64,000 nucleotides of DNA. Source: Planctomycetaceae bacterium (GTDB lineage: Bacteria; Planctomycetota; Planctomycetia; Planctomycetales; Planctomycetaceae). Under the pieces are notes generated by a model. The model had not been told where the DNA came from and searched no databases. It saw nothing but the letters and a program-made list of their open reading frames with translations. The stretch's first letter is position 1, and each line of letters starts with the position of its first letter. The position numbers and the translations under genes were made by a program. Location: contig JAWKUA010000002.1 in the NCBI GenBank assembly GCA_041398785.1, forward strand, positions 372,001 through 436,000, in the 5' to 3' direction. Shown one piece after another: positions 26,447 through 35,609 of the stretch.

Positions 26447-27358
26447 ATGCAAACAACTCCTGTCACGCCGCAACAGTTTCGGAAGTCCGTCCTTGCCGTC
26501 CCGCCGCTGGCTCGCGATGCGAATTTCGGGATCTGCCGGGATAACAATGCGGCGATCATTCAGCATATCGAAGGCGGCGGCGTGTCGATGCTGCTGTACG
26601 GCGGCAACGCAAACCTCTATCACGCCCGGCTCAGCGAGTATGCGGCGCTGCTGGATATGCTGCAGGAACTGGCCGCGGCGAATTCTCTGGTAATTCCCTC
26701 AGTCGGCCCGGCCTATGGAACGATGATGGACCAGGCTGATCTGCTGAAATCCCGCGACTTTCCAACGGCGATGGTTCTGCCGACGAAAGCCGTCATGACC
26801 GAACCCGGACTGATGACCGGCTTCCGGCATTTCGTCGAAGCGATTGGCCGACCGGCGGTTCTGTACATCAAGGAAGAAGGTTACATCAGTCCCGAAGGCG
26901 CTGCGGAGCTGATGGACGACGGCCTGGTGTCATTCATCAAATACGCGATCGTGAGAAATGATCCGTCCGACGACGAATTTCTGCAACGGCTGGTCGATCG
27001 CGTGGACCCGGAGAAGGTCTGCAGCGGCATCGGAGAACAGCCGGCTTTGGTGCATCTGAAGCAGTTCGGCTGCGTGGGTTTCACGTCAGGGTGCGTGTGC
27101 GTGAATCCCGCTTTGTCGCAGAAGATGCTGGCGGCGATCGTCGACAGGAACTACGACGAGGCGGAATCGATCCGCAGGAAGTTTCAGCCGCTGGAAAACC
27201 TGCGGAACGAAATCCATCCGATTCGAGTCCTCCACGAAGCTTTGCGGTTGTGCGAAATCGCCGACACCGGCCCGCACCTGCCTTTGCTGTCGGGCCTGCC
27301 CAACTCCGCTCAGCCACAGGTCCGCGCCGCGGCGACGGAACTGCTACAGTTGCGGTAG
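26447..27358 (+). CDS. Dihydrodipicolinate synthase / N-acetylneuraminate lyase family protein
   Basis: This 303-residue TIM-barrel protein belongs to the class I aldolase DapA/NanA family. The order GVSMLLYGGNANLYH, then LVIPSVGPAYGTMMDQA, VLYIKEEGYIS and the Schiff-base region VSFIKYAIVR (Lys about 164) is visible, with GFTSGCVCVNP toward the C-terminus. The substrate is not diaminopimelate-pathway specific: the usual DapA YN-P-R pattern is weak, so it is more likely a catabolic keto-acid lyase. It is followed closely by a convergent transporter gene. Confidence 0.85.
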   Translation: MQTTPVTPQQFRKSVLAVPPLARDANFGICRDNNAAIIQHIEGGGVSMLLYGGNANLYHARLSEYAALLDMLQELAAANSLVIPSVGPAYGTMMDQADLLKSRDFPTAMVLPTKAVMTEPGLMTGFRHFVEAIGRPAVLYIKEEGYISPEGAAELMDDGLVSFIKYAIVRNDPSDDEFLQRLVDRVDPEKVCSGIGEQPALVHLKQFGCVGFTSGCVCVNPALSQKMLAAIVDRNYDEAESIRRKFQPLENLRNEIHPIRVLHEALRLCEIADTGPHLPLLSGLPNSAQPQVRAAATELLQLR

Positions 27359-27395
27359 CGCATCGCACTTCAGGGTGCTGCCGCGAAGCAGGTTG

Positions 27396-28994
27396 CTATT
27401 CGATGCCCAGCAGCGGCTTGACCAGCAGGAAAGTGCCGGCCGTCAGCACGGGAACTCCCAGCAGATTCAGCAGCAATCCGTGACGGGCCATCTCGCCGAT
27501 GCGAACCTGGCCGGAGCCAAAGATGATGGCGTTGGGCGGCGTGGCAATCGGCAGCATAAACGCACAGCTTGTGGCCAGCGTCGCGGGAATCATCAGCAGC
27601 CGGGGGTCGATGCCGAGCGGTCCGCACATTGCCAGCAGTGAAGCCAGCAGCGTGTTGATCGTGGCAACGTTGCTCGTGACTTCCGTCAGAAACGTCATCA
27701 GCAGGCAGGTGACAGCGACGACCAGCCATGCCGACTGGCCTTCAAGTGGTTCCTTCAGGGCGTTCGCCAGCCAACCGGCAAGGCCGGTGACATCGTTGGA
27801 AAACGCTCCGGCAAGGGCGAAGCCACCGCCAAACAGCAACACGATATCCCAGGGAAGCTTTGTCGCAGTGGCCCAGTCCATCAGCGGCACGCGTCGTCCG
27901 TTCGAACTGCGCGTGCCTGAGGGGATGAAGAACAGCAGCACGGCCAGACCAACGGCGACTGTGGAATCGTTGACGAAATCTTTGGCTGACGCTGGTACAA
28001 GCGAAGCGGACATGCCAAGCCACTCGAACCAGCCCGGCAGAATTTCCGACCAGCCGGGCAGGACCTGCACTTCGTCAAGCTTCAGTGGTTTTCGCAGAAT
28101 CCACAGGGCGGCTGTTGTCGCGAATACAAGCAGCATTCGGGATTCCGCCGCGGAGATCTTCCCCAGGTCTGACTTTCGCTTTCGCAACTGACTTCTGAGA
28201 GTTTCGTCATGCTGTGTTGCGGAAGGTAGCTTCCATGTCAGCACCAGCCAGGTGACGGCCAGGTAGACGATTCCGATCGGCAGGCAGGCCAGCATCCATT
28301 CTGCGACTGACAGCGGGACGGCGTCCGGTATTTCTTCGGCATAGATTCTCGCCGCCACCACGTTGGTTGGAGTTCCGACAAGCGTCGTTAGTCCGCCGAT
28401 GCTTGCCGAATAGGCGATCCCCAGAAGCACTGGTACCGCCAGGGCGGAGTCCTCAGGCCGCGTTCCGCCGGCGGGCAGCGCAGCACGTTCCTCTTCCATC
28501 GTGCGCAGCAGTGCCAGCGCGATGGGCAACATCAGCAGTGTTGTGGCCGTGTTGCTGATCCACATCGACAGTCCCGCAGTAGCCAGCATAAAGCCCAGCA
28601 CCAGTTGCCGCGGCCTGGCCCCGATGAAGGACACGATGTTGAGGGCAATGCGCCGATGCAGATTCCACCGCTCAATACCCAAAGCGATGATGAATCCGCC
28701 GAGATACAGAAACACGTTGTCATTGATGAATGCCTGACTTGTTTCCGCCGCGGACTGGATGCCGAGCGCAGGAAACAGCACCAGCGGAAGCAGGCTGGTC
28801 GCGGCCAGCGGCACGACCTGCGTCACCCACAATCCGGCCATCAGGAACGTGACCGCGATCAGTCTGTGGGCTTCCGGCTGCATCCCTTCCGGAGTCGGCA
28901 TTGCGAAGATTGCCAGGAATCCGATCAGCAGCGCGAGCATGATCGTCCGGTGCCACGGGTTCGAGTTGAAGTCAGGCGAATCGACGCTGGCCAT
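27396..28994 (-). CDS. SLC13-family (DASS) sodium/anion symporter
   Basis: This 532-residue inner-membrane transporter has about 12 hydrophobic segments and the family signature WISNTATTLLMLPIALAL (SNT motif), with a second inverted half ending SNVATINTLLASLLAMCG and LPIATPPNAIIFGSGQV. DASS transporters carry dicarboxylates, citrate or sulfate with sodium. I chose the ATG at 28994; a TTG at 29021 would add nine residues. It lies 42 bases (15 bases with the TTG start) after the stop of the oxidoreductase gene, so the two probably form an operon. Confidence 0.92.
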   Translation of the reverse strand: MASVDSPDFNSNPWHRTIMLALLIGFLAIFAMPTPEGMQPEAHRLIAVTFLMAGLWVTQVVPLAATSLLPLVLFPALGIQSAAETSQAFINDNVFLYLGGFIIALGIERWNLHRRIALNIVSFIGARPRQLVLGFMLATAGLSMWISNTATTLLMLPIALALLRTMEEERAALPAGGTRPEDSALAVPVLLGIAYSASIGGLTTLVGTPTNVVAARIYAEEIPDAVPLSVAEWMLACLPIGIVYLAVTWLVLTWKLPSATQHDETLRSQLRKRKSDLGKISAAESRMLLVFATTAALWILRKPLKLDEVQVLPGWSEILPGWFEWLGMSASLVPASAKDFVNDSTVAVGLAVLLFFIPSGTRSSNGRRVPLMDWATATKLPWDIVLLFGGGFALAGAFSNDVTGLAGWLANALKEPLEGQSAWLVVAVTCLLMTFLTEVTSNVATINTLLASLLAMCGPLGIDPRLLMIPATLATSCAFMLPIATPPNAIIFGSGQVRIGEMARHGLLLNLLGVPVLTAGTFLLVKPLLGIE

Positions 28995-29036
28995 TTGTCG
29001 GAGGCGTTTCAGTTCGAGCAATGGACCTGCACGTGT

Positions 29037-30389
29037 CTATCCGGTGACGGGAAACTGCCATGGCTGCCGGTAGTCGACGGTGAAGAGCAGCCGGTTTGCT
29101 TCATCGCTGTTCTCAACCCGTTCGGCATCGGCATTCCATGTCAGCGGCTGCTGCATTCTGTGAGACACGTACGCAAGGTGGCCGGGCACAACGGATCGGT
29201 GGGCCACGTCAGCCGGCGCAATGCATTCGCTCCGGCTGCGGACACATTCGAGAAAGTTGCCGGTGTGATCGTTCGACACGTAAACGGTTTCGCTGCCGGG
29301 GCGAAAACCCTTCTGCAGCCAGCGATCGTCGGACGCTTCAATCTTGCCCCGATCGACGTACACCCAGCCGTCAGTACCGATCAGCTTCAGGCCCGACCGA
29401 TTTCGCGACGAAACGGACGAGGTAATGCCGCCTGGGTACTCACAGCGAATCGTGTAGTCGCGCGGAGTGTCGTAGATGCTGGTGTCCGGAAACTTCCAGT
29501 CGACGGCTTCCACCAGCGTCGGCCCGGATCGTTCGACGTTGATCGCCCAGTGAGCGATGTCGTTGTGGTGGCCGATCCAGTCCATCAGAACTCCGCCGCC
29601 AAACGCCGAATGGCCTCGCCACCAGCGATGATGGCGAGCACGCATGTAGGGCAGCTTCGGTGCCGGACCACACCACAGATCGTAGTCCAGATGCTCCGGC
29701 GGAGACTGGACTTCGACGGATCCCTGCGGCTTGTCGTATCCCGGCGGCAGGCCGACTTCGAACGACTGCATCTGCCCGAGAACTCCGTTGCGAGCCAGTT
29801 CTACGGCATGGCGGAACAGGCGGTCCGAACGCTGTTGCGACCCGGTCTGGAAGACAGCATTCTGTCTGGCAACTTCGGCCGCGACGAGCTGTCCCTCGCG
29901 AAACAGGTGTGTTACCGGCTTTTCACAGTAAACATCCCTGCCGGATTGCAGAGCCTCAAGGCAACACAGCGCGTGCCAGTGATCAGGCGTCGCGACGACG
30001 ACGGCGTCAATGTCATCACGACCACAAAGCTCACGGTAGTCGGCGGTAACCTGTACGCCGATCGCCGGCGTTCCCGACTTTGCGTCCGCATAGGCAGCTT
30101 CCACTTTCTGCCGAGCGGGCTCGCGGCCGTACGCTGTTCCGCGGCCCCATTTTCCGTCACGAAAATGTCGCGAATCAACGTCGCACAGGGCAACGACGCG
30201 GCACCGCGCGTCACTCAGAAACGCGTCAAGCAAATTGAAGCCACGCGATCCCAGGCCGACGATGCCCAGCGTGATTTGTTCGGACGGCGGTACAAAAGCG
30301 AAAGTCCGGCGACCGGAAAACAGAACACCAGCCGCACCAAATGTAAAGGCACGGCGAGAGACTTTGATACGGCGTACCGTAGCTGACAT
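29037..30389 (-). CDS. Gfo/Idh/MocA family oxidoreductase with twin-arginine leader
   Basis: The 450-residue protein starts with a Tat-type leader (KVSRRAFTFGAAGVLF), then a Rossmann domain (TLGIVGLGSRGFNLLDAFL; VVALCDVDSRHF; DAVVVATPDHWHA) with the family EKPVTH motif and a C-terminal domain with RHHRWWRGHSAFGGGVLMDW and GHHNDIAHWA. These exported NAD(P)-dependent enzymes are widespread in planctomycetes and probably act on sugars or inositol-like compounds; the substrate is unknown. Upstream partner of the SLC13 transporter on the same strand, suggesting uptake and oxidation of a related compound. Confidence 0.93.
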   Translation of the reverse strand: MSATVRRIKVSRRAFTFGAAGVLFSGRRTFAFVPPSEQITLGIVGLGSRGFNLLDAFLSDARCRVVALCDVDSRHFRDGKWGRGTAYGREPARQKVEAAYADAKSGTPAIGVQVTADYRELCGRDDIDAVVVATPDHWHALCCLEALQSGRDVYCEKPVTHLFREGQLVAAEVARQNAVFQTGSQQRSDRLFRHAVELARNGVLGQMQSFEVGLPPGYDKPQGSVEVQSPPEHLDYDLWCGPAPKLPYMRARHHRWWRGHSAFGGGVLMDWIGHHNDIAHWAINVERSGPTLVEAVDWKFPDTSIYDTPRDYTIRCEYPGGITSSVSSRNRSGLKLIGTDGWVYVDRGKIEASDDRWLQKGFRPGSETVYVSNDHTGNFLECVRSRSECIAPADVAHRSVVPGHLAYVSHRMQQPLTWNADAERVENSDEANRLLFTVDYRQPWQFPVTG

Positions 30390-30510
30390 CGCAGGCTCCG
30401 GGCGGCGGGAGAATCGGGGGCGTCAGAATTCCGCCCCGGCAGTTTCCGCGCTCCGGTGATGTTTCGCAAGGCAGCCGCGGCTATCGATGATTGCGTCGGC
30501 GCAGCAAAAA

Positions 30511-30539
30511 GGGCGACCGGCTGTTGCTGCCGGTCGCCC
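30511..30539 (-). terminator. Rho-independent terminator after the lipoprotein gene
   Basis: Read on the minus strand, an 11-bp perfect stem (GGGCGACCGGC / GCCGGTCGCCC, 7-base loop) is followed by TTTTT at 30510-30506. It lies about 60 bases after the lipoprotein stop at 30601 and is the cleanest intrinsic terminator in the window. Confidence 0.85.
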
Positions 30540-30600
30540 CAGTGAGTCTCTGATTGTGAGCGCTGATTGCGGGTTTCTGATCGAATGCCGTGAGTTCAGG

Positions 30601-31299
30601 TCATGGGCCGACAGACACGCCGCCGCCATTTCCGCCGCCGGCTGCCGAGCCAAGTCGCGGCACAGGAGTCGACTGGTTGTAAAGATCGTTGATGATCTTC
30701 ACTTCGCTGGCCGGGCGGCTGTATTCGTTTGCGTTACGGAGAGCCACGGGAATCACTTCCATGCCACCTGTCAATTCGGCGATCGCCAATTCAACATTCT
30801 GAACTCTCAGCCTGTCGATGTTGCCATTCTGAGTGGACTGCACGAAGACTGTTCGGCGGGGATTCGGTGTGACGCCGACAATCTGCTGCAGGTGCAGCCG
30901 TCCGGGAACGGTCAGCATCTGGTCGTTCTCGTTGAAATGGCGACTGTACAGAGTCGTTTCTTCCTGCCATCCCTTGGCGACCTGCGTTTCGATGAAATCT
31001 TTCACGGACTGCCGGTCCTGGCAAACATAGGGAAGCGGCCAGTACGTGGCGGAGTGATAGGTGTGAGTGAACTGCTGCGGTTCACAGTCAGGGCGCGGTC
31101 GAACGGGCCAGACCTTTCCCTTGTAGCACTTCTGTCGCACGCCGGGAGGCAGCATTGCCTTTTCGTTCCACCATTGATCGGACCCCGGTGTGGCGGTCGT
31201 GTACTTGTCGTGCCGCTCGAACAGGGTGAATCCGGTTGAACAGCCGGACAGCAGAGCCGTCAGCAGCAGGGCGGGAATAACTGGGCCGATCTTCCTCAT
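30601..31299 (-). CDS. Hypothetical lipoprotein
   Basis: The ATG at 31299 gives a 232-residue protein beginning RKIGPVIPALLLTALLSGC, a typical lipoprotein signal with the lipobox Cys at residue 20. An upstream in-frame ATG would place the signal 41 residues inside, so it is rejected. The mature part has WWNEKAMLPPGVRQKCYKGK and TYHSATYWPLPYVCQDR segments and a Gly-rich tail (GGGNGGGVSVGP). I recognise it as a planctomycete-type lipoprotein but no family function. A strong intrinsic terminator follows, and no same-strand gene is close upstream, so it is probably monocistronic. Confidence 0.85.
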   Translation of the reverse strand: MRKIGPVIPALLLTALLSGCSTGFTLFERHDKYTTATPGSDQWWNEKAMLPPGVRQKCYKGKVWPVRPRPDCEPQQFTHTYHSATYWPLPYVCQDRQSVKDFIETQVAKGWQEETTLYSRHFNENDQMLTVPGRLHLQQIVGVTPNPRRTVFVQSTQNGNIDRLRVQNVELAIAELTGGMEVIPVALRNANEYSRPASEVKIINDLYNQSTPVPRLGSAAGGGNGGGVSVGP

Positions 31300-31801
31300 G
31301 GCCTGTTCCGTCAATGAAAGCAGTTTCGGCGGATAGCGAATTCGCCCGAATAGCGGGTGCGTCGCAGGCACCTCACCGGTCAGAAGCGACTTCCTGTCAA
31401 AAGCAACATGACCTGCGGGCATCCCGGCCGGCGGTCAGCGCTTACTTCGTGTCTTCATCTTCGGTCTTTCCGCACAACCCGGTTTCAGACATTCGAAAGG
31501 TTTGCCGATGAAGCCTGGTCTGCGAGATTTGGCTTCCTGAGAATCGTCGCAGATTACCCAGGCGGACCACGAACCGAACCGATGACTGACGCGGCCAAAA
31601 CCGGTCAGGCCTGCGCAAAGCGCCAAACCCGCAGGCTTTCCACGACTGGCAGCGTCGACAGCAGGGCTGCTCCGGCGCTAAACTTCCGCACCGTGATTCG
31701 CGCTCACATGTGCTGCAATTGCGTCGCTGACCGTCGTGGCAGATCGAAATGCCACGCGACGGCTGGCGGACCACGTTGTGGAACTATCGAAACGGCCAGC
31801 C
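31300..31801. other. Divergent intergenic region, no gene supported
   Basis: About 500 bases separate the minus-strand lipoprotein gene from plus-strand trpG/pabA. Frames on both strands are short and Arg/Cys-rich. No repeat family or RNA gene was recognised. Both promoters should be here. Confidence 0.5.
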
Positions 31802-32386
31802 ATGATCTTCCTGCTCGATAACTACGATTCCTTCACTTACAACCTTGTGCAGCGCATCGGCGAAATCGACCCGTCGGCGGAGATCCGCGTCGAACGCAAC
31901 GACCAGATCACGCTCGATGAAATTGACGACCTGCAGCCGGAACGAATCATTATCTCACCGGGACCGTGTACTCCCGCTGAGGCCGGACTGTCGCGGGATG
32001 TCGTTCGGCATTTTGGGCCGAAACTGCCGGTCCTGGGCGTTTGCCTGGGACACCAGTGCCTGGCGGAAGTCTTCGGGGCGAAAGTGGTTCGTGCAGATCG
32101 ACTGATGCACGGAAAAACATCACCGATTCACCACACCGGAAAGGGCGTTTTTGCGAACCTTCCCGACCCGTTCACGGCCACTCGCTATCACAGCCTGATC
32201 GTGCCGAAGTCAACGGTTCCGGACTGCCTTGAGGTCACCGCCTGGGTTGATGACGAGGGACAGCAATTCGAAGTGATGGGGCTTCAGCACCGCGACTTTC
32301 CCGTCCACGGCGTTCAGTTCCACCCGGAAAGCTTTCTGACCGAACGAGGCTACGACCTGCTGCGCAACTTTCTCAACATCCGCTGA
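31802..32386 (+). CDS. pabA: Anthranilate / aminodeoxychorismate synthase glutaminase component
   Basis: The ATG at 31802 gives 194 residues, the usual size. The protein releases ammonia from glutamine for TrpE or PabB. It has FLLDNYDSFTYNLVQ at the N-terminus, the oxyanion strand IIISPGPCTPAEAG, nucleophile Cys81 in LGVCLGHQC, and the His/Glu pair in VHGVQFHPES. No trpE or pabB is adjacent, so whether it serves tryptophan, folate or both is open; trpG is the equally valid symbol. Confidence 0.95.
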   Translation: MIFLLDNYDSFTYNLVQRIGEIDPSAEIRVERNDQITLDEIDDLQPERIIISPGPCTPAEAGLSRDVVRHFGPKLPVLGVCLGHQCLAEVFGAKVVRADRLMHGKTSPIHHTGKGVFANLPDPFTATRYHSLIVPKSTVPDCLEVTAWVDDEGQQFEVMGLQHRDFPVHGVQFHPESFLTERGYDLLRNFLNIR

Positions 32387-32532
32387 AAATTGCGTTGTTG
32401 CGGCTGGCCCTGAGGCGACGGAACCGATTCCCGCACACTTCCAACACAGCCGGCAGGGGCAGGCAACGGCTGCAGGAGCGGGCACAACCTGCAGGGGTCG
32501 GCGGAGTCACCGCCAAGAGCGACGGCGGCCAG

Positions 32533-32946
32533 CTATAGCTCGACCTGATGGACTTCAATCAGCGTGTTGAGCTTCGTGATCTGCAGCACTTCCTGAACGT
32601 CATCGGAGGGATTGAACACCTGGACTGTCGGATGCAGGCCCTCAATGTTGCGAAGCGACACCAGCAATCCCAGCATTCCGCTGGGAACAATGCGAACGCC
32701 GGTCAGATCGAACGCAACGGTCTTCGAACCGTTGGCAATCAGCAGGTCAGTGATCGCAGCCCGGTAGTGGGCGGCATTGAATTCGGGCGGCACGTCGTCG
32801 CCGCCAAACCCCAGAACCGTCGTGGGACCGACGCTGTAGACTTTCAGCAATCCGTCCTCCGTCAGGGCGTACTGATTCGGCAGCGGTGTGACGGATTCCG
32901 TTCCTCCGTTTTCACCCGATTCCGAATCCTGTTTGCTGTCGTTCAT
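32533..32946 (-). CDS. STAS-domain protein (anti-sigma-factor antagonist type)
   Basis: The ATG at 32946 gives 137 residues. After a hydrophilic N-terminus of about 25 residues, the STAS fold is recognisable: TVLGFGG strand, KTVAFDLTGVRIVPSGMLG (matching the usual D-x-S-G phosphorylation loop, with PSG here), then LLVSLRNIEG and the final VLQITKLNTLIEV helix. In anti-sigma antagonists the loop Ser is reversibly phosphorylated by a partner kinase; the partner is not adjacent. It could equally sense or scaffold in another signalling pathway. Confidence 0.85.
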   Translation of the reverse strand: MNDSKQDSESGENGGTESVTPLPNQYALTEDGLLKVYSVGPTTVLGFGGDDVPPEFNAAHYRAAITDLLIANGSKTVAFDLTGVRIVPSGMLGLLVSLRNIEGLHPTVQVFNPSDDVQEVLQITKLNTLIEVHQVEL

Positions 32947-33276
32947 GAGTAGCTCTTCGCGAGTTTCAGTAGCCAGGCAGGCGGCACGTCGCCGCGACAA
33001 TCAGTGGTGCCGCGTCAGTGTAACGAGTCGGCCCGGCGTTTGGAAAAGTCCCCGTTGGAAATCCGGACGGAACACTTCTTGCGCCGCGGAGTGAATCCAC
33101 GAGCGCTGATCGGCGGACGTTTTTTGCACCAGCGACCTGCGATCGGCCGGGAGCACACGTTCGTTTCTCGAACAAGACAACAGACGCCGAAGCCGGGACC
33201 TGATCCCGTAACAGACCCACTTTGAATGCGCAGCGCTCCGCATACCTCCGTGCGTATCAGGTTCCGCCGGCGCATC
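32947..33276. other. Intergenic stretch, no gene supported
   Basis: Several short frames overlap here, all Arg/Cys-rich and mutually exclusive. No repeat or RNA structure was recognised. Confidence 0.45.
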
Positions 33277-33654
33277 TCAGCGACGATCCTGGTCTGACAC
33301 AAGTCGCACCACCGCCGTGCCGCTGTTCAGGCCGATTCCGGGCAGTTCCATCTGAAACGTGCCGTCCAGAATCATGCCAACCGTTTGATCGCTGAATACG
33401 TCACGTGCTTCCGTCGCCTGATACGGAAGTCCATCCATCACCACGCTGAGCAACTGCGCCCGGCTTGTCTGGTTCACCAGAACGACGCAGCCGTTCCGGA
33501 ATTCCCGTCGTGCTGGCGGATTCCCGGCAACAGGCCTGCCAAGAATCGAAAGCGCCGGCCCGATGAAACCGGCAGGAACCGTCGGCCCAGAGGCTTCCAT
33601 TCCACCGCAGGCAAACCCGGCAACCGAGACCCCGCCGCCAAAACCACGAATCAA
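33277..33654 (-). CDS. Hypothetical protein
   Basis: A 125-residue frame. The last 75 residues look like a real beta-rich domain (NGCVVLVNQTSRAQLLSVVM, then GMILDGTFQMELPGIGLN), but the first 50 are Gly/Ala-rich and may be untranslated. An internal ATG at 33600 is an alternative start. No family recognised. Confidence 0.5.
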   Translation of the reverse strand: MIRGFGGGVSVAGFACGGMEASGPTVPAGFIGPALSILGRPVAGNPPARREFRNGCVVLVNQTSRAQLLSVVMDGLPYQATEARDVFSDQTVGMILDGTFQMELPGIGLNSGTAVVRLVSDQDRR

Positions 33655-33800
33655 GCAAAGGAAAACGCCTCTCCGTCACAACGACGCCACGGGCTGTCGG
33701 GCTTTCCGGCTTCGTCCAAACGTCCTTTACTTATCCCGGCACGAACACTAGATTTCCACCGTCGACGGGATCGAACCCGAATTCCGCCGGCATCAACCAC

Positions 33801-33871
33801 TACCCCGTGGTGTAATTGGTAGCACGACAGGTTCTGGCTCTGTTAGTTGGGGTTCGAGTCCCTGCGGGGTA
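33801..33871 (+). tRNA. tRNA-Gln (anticodon CTG)
   Basis: The 71-base sequence folds as a cloverleaf. The acceptor TACCCCG pairs with CGGGGTA, and a D arm contains AATTGGTA. The anticodon stem ACAGG/TCTGT has loop TTCTGGC, giving anticodon CTG, and the T arm is TGGGG TTCGAGT CCCTG. CTG reads the glutamine codon CAG. No CCA is encoded, so it must be added enzymatically. An intrinsic terminator follows immediately. Confidence 0.93.
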
Positions 33872-33876
33872 ATCTG

Positions 33877-33912
33877 AGACTGTTCCGTCGTCGGTCGCGG
33901 GCAGTCTTTTTT
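33877..33912 (+). terminator. Intrinsic terminator after tRNA-Gln
   Basis: AGACTG (33877-33882) pairs with CAGTCT (33902-33907) around a loop with internal GC pairing, followed by a run of six T. It starts five bases after the tRNA end. Confidence 0.75.
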
Positions 33913-33941
33913 GTTGCGCGGAACTGCGGAGGATTTTGGGC

Positions 33942-34739
33942 GTGTTTCCGCTGCGAGACAACATACCGTCCAGCCGTGTGCCGGTGGTCAACTATGGGTT
34001 GATTGCCTGTTGCGCACTCGTGTTTTTTCTGCAGATGGGCGACCCCGGCGGAGAACTCATTCAGAAGTTCGGCATGATTCCGCTACGCGTGAGTCATCCG
34101 GATGAATCGATCACCGTTGAAATGCCGCAGCGGGTTTCGACGCCGCTCGGCCCGCAGATCGTCACCGTTCAGGAACCCCTTCCCGCGCCGGCTTTCAGGC
34201 CGTGGACCACGCTGCTGAGTTGCGTGTTTCTGCACGGCAGCCTGATGCACCTGATCGGAAACATGTGGTTTCTGTATATCTTCGGGGACAATGTGGAGGA
34301 CCGGCTGGGTTCCTCAGGCTATCTGGTATTCTTCCTTGGCTGCGGCATTGCTGCCAGTTTTGCTCACTATGCGCTGGAACCGGATTCGCCGGTGCCGACG
34401 ATCGGAGCGAGCGGTGCGGTCGCGGGAGTGATGGGAGCCTACATGGTGCTGTATCCCCACGGGCAGGTGCTGACTCTGGTGCCGATCTTTTTCTTTCTGC
34501 AGTTCCTGGTGATTCCGGCTCCTGTGTTTCTGGGAATCTGGTTTGTGCTGCAACTGGTACAGGGCACATTTTCGATGGGGAATACTCAGGCTGCCGGAGT
34601 CGCCTGGTGGGCTCATGTCGGAGGCTTCGCGGCGGGAGCTGCAGTGGCTCTGCTGCTGGGTCGGCGCCCGGAGCAGACCGCCCGCGCGCGGGTGCAGGTG
34701 ATCGATCCGAATCGGCGCACGCGCATTTTTCGCCGGTAG
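33942..34739 (+). CDS. Rhomboid-family intramembrane serine protease
   Basis: This membrane protease cleaves transmembrane substrates. The GTG at 33942 is preferred because GGAGG at 33928-33932 is nine bases away; a TTG at 33936 is too close. The 265-residue protein has the rhomboid core: WTTLLSCVFLHGSLMHLIGNMWFL, catalytic Ser157 in TIGASGAVAGVMGAY and catalytic His225 in WWAHVGGFAAG. A hydrophilic stretch of about 65 residues separates the first helix from the core. It follows tRNA-Gln and its terminator and precedes scpA. Confidence 0.93.
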   Translation: MFPLRDNIPSSRVPVVNYGLIACCALVFFLQMGDPGGELIQKFGMIPLRVSHPDESITVEMPQRVSTPLGPQIVTVQEPLPAPAFRPWTTLLSCVFLHGSLMHLIGNMWFLYIFGDNVEDRLGSSGYLVFFLGCGIAASFAHYALEPDSPVPTIGASGAVAGVMGAYMVLYPHGQVLTLVPIFFFLQFLVIPAPVFLGIWFVLQLVQGTFSMGNTQAAGVAWWAHVGGFAAGAAVALLLGRRPEQTARARVQVIDPNRRTRIFRR

Positions 34740-34868
34740 GCACGGCCAGCGATCTGTTTTTCGTGTTCCGGTTTTTTGCTGCGCTGATCCGGACGGAAAA
34801 CTGAACGCAGCTAACGGAAAACGGGCAACTTTTCCCGCTGTTCCGACGAATCTGATTCGGGGAACAGT

Positions 34869-35609
34869 ATGACTCTGACAGACTATCAGGTTCGGCTTGA
34901 GCAGTTCGGCGGTCCCATGGATCTGCTGCTGTATCTGGTCCGCCGCCACGAGCTGGATATCTGCGAAATCTCACTGGCGAAAGTCACGGCCGACTTTCAG
35001 CAGTATCTGCAGGTTCTGCAGTTGCTCGACCTGGATCTCATCGGAGACTTCATCGTCGTTGCCAGCACACTGCTGGAAATCAAGAGCCGCGAAGTCCTTC
35101 CGCGAGTCGACGATGATCCGGACAACGATGACGAATCGGTGCTTGATACCGGCGGGGATCTGATCGGCAAGTTGCTGGAATACAAGAAGTTCAAGAACGC
35201 GGCGAAGCTGCTGGACGAACGAGCGTCCGAATGGCTGGAACGCTATCCCCGACTGAGCGACGATCGACCTGACGTGAAGCGCGATCGCGGATCTGACCGG
35301 ATTCGCGAAGTCGAACTGTGGGATCTTGTCTGCGCTCTGGCCAGAATTGTGCGGATGCCGGATGTCGAACGGGAAACCAGCATTCGGATGGATGAAACTC
35401 CGATCGGCGTGTTTCAGGACCGCATTCGGCGCCGCCTGCAGTCGGAACCTCGCGTGTCGTTCAGCTCGTTCTTCGAAGGCGAAAAGCTGCAGTCGCGGAT
35501 TGTGGGCATCTTTCAGGCGATTCTGGAGCTGATACGGCACGAACACTTTCGGGCTGAGCAGCCGCAGAAATTCGGCGAAATCTGGATTCTGCCGCCAGCG
35601 TCAGCGTGA
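34869..35609 (+). CDS. scpA: Segregation and condensation protein A
   Basis: ScpA is the kleisin subunit of the bacterial SMC-ScpAB condensin. The 246-residue protein has the N-terminal helix motif YQVRLEQFGGPMDLLLYLVR, the linker LLEIKSREVLPR, an acidic stretch and the C-terminal winged-helix region ending FGEIWILPP. scpB is not adjacent. Its 3' end overlaps the convergent glgC gene by nine bases, so transcription from the two sides meets in coding sequence. Confidence 0.92.
   Translation: MTLTDYQVRLEQFGGPMDLLLYLVRRHELDICEISLAKVTADFQQYLQVLQLLDLDLIGDFIVVASTLLEIKSREVLPRVDDDPDNDDESVLDTGGDLIGKLLEYKKFKNAAKLLDERASEWLERYPRLSDDRPDVKRDRGSDRIREVELWDLVCALARIVRMPDVERETSIRMDETPIGVFQDRIRRRLQSEPRVSFSSFFEGEKLQSRIVGIFQAILELIRHEHFRAEQPQKFGEIWILPPASA

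Noticed and set aside
28605..30386. Long open frame on the plus strand opposite the SLC13 and oxidoreductase genes
   Set aside because: It is antisense to two clear genes with family motifs; its own translation shows no domain.
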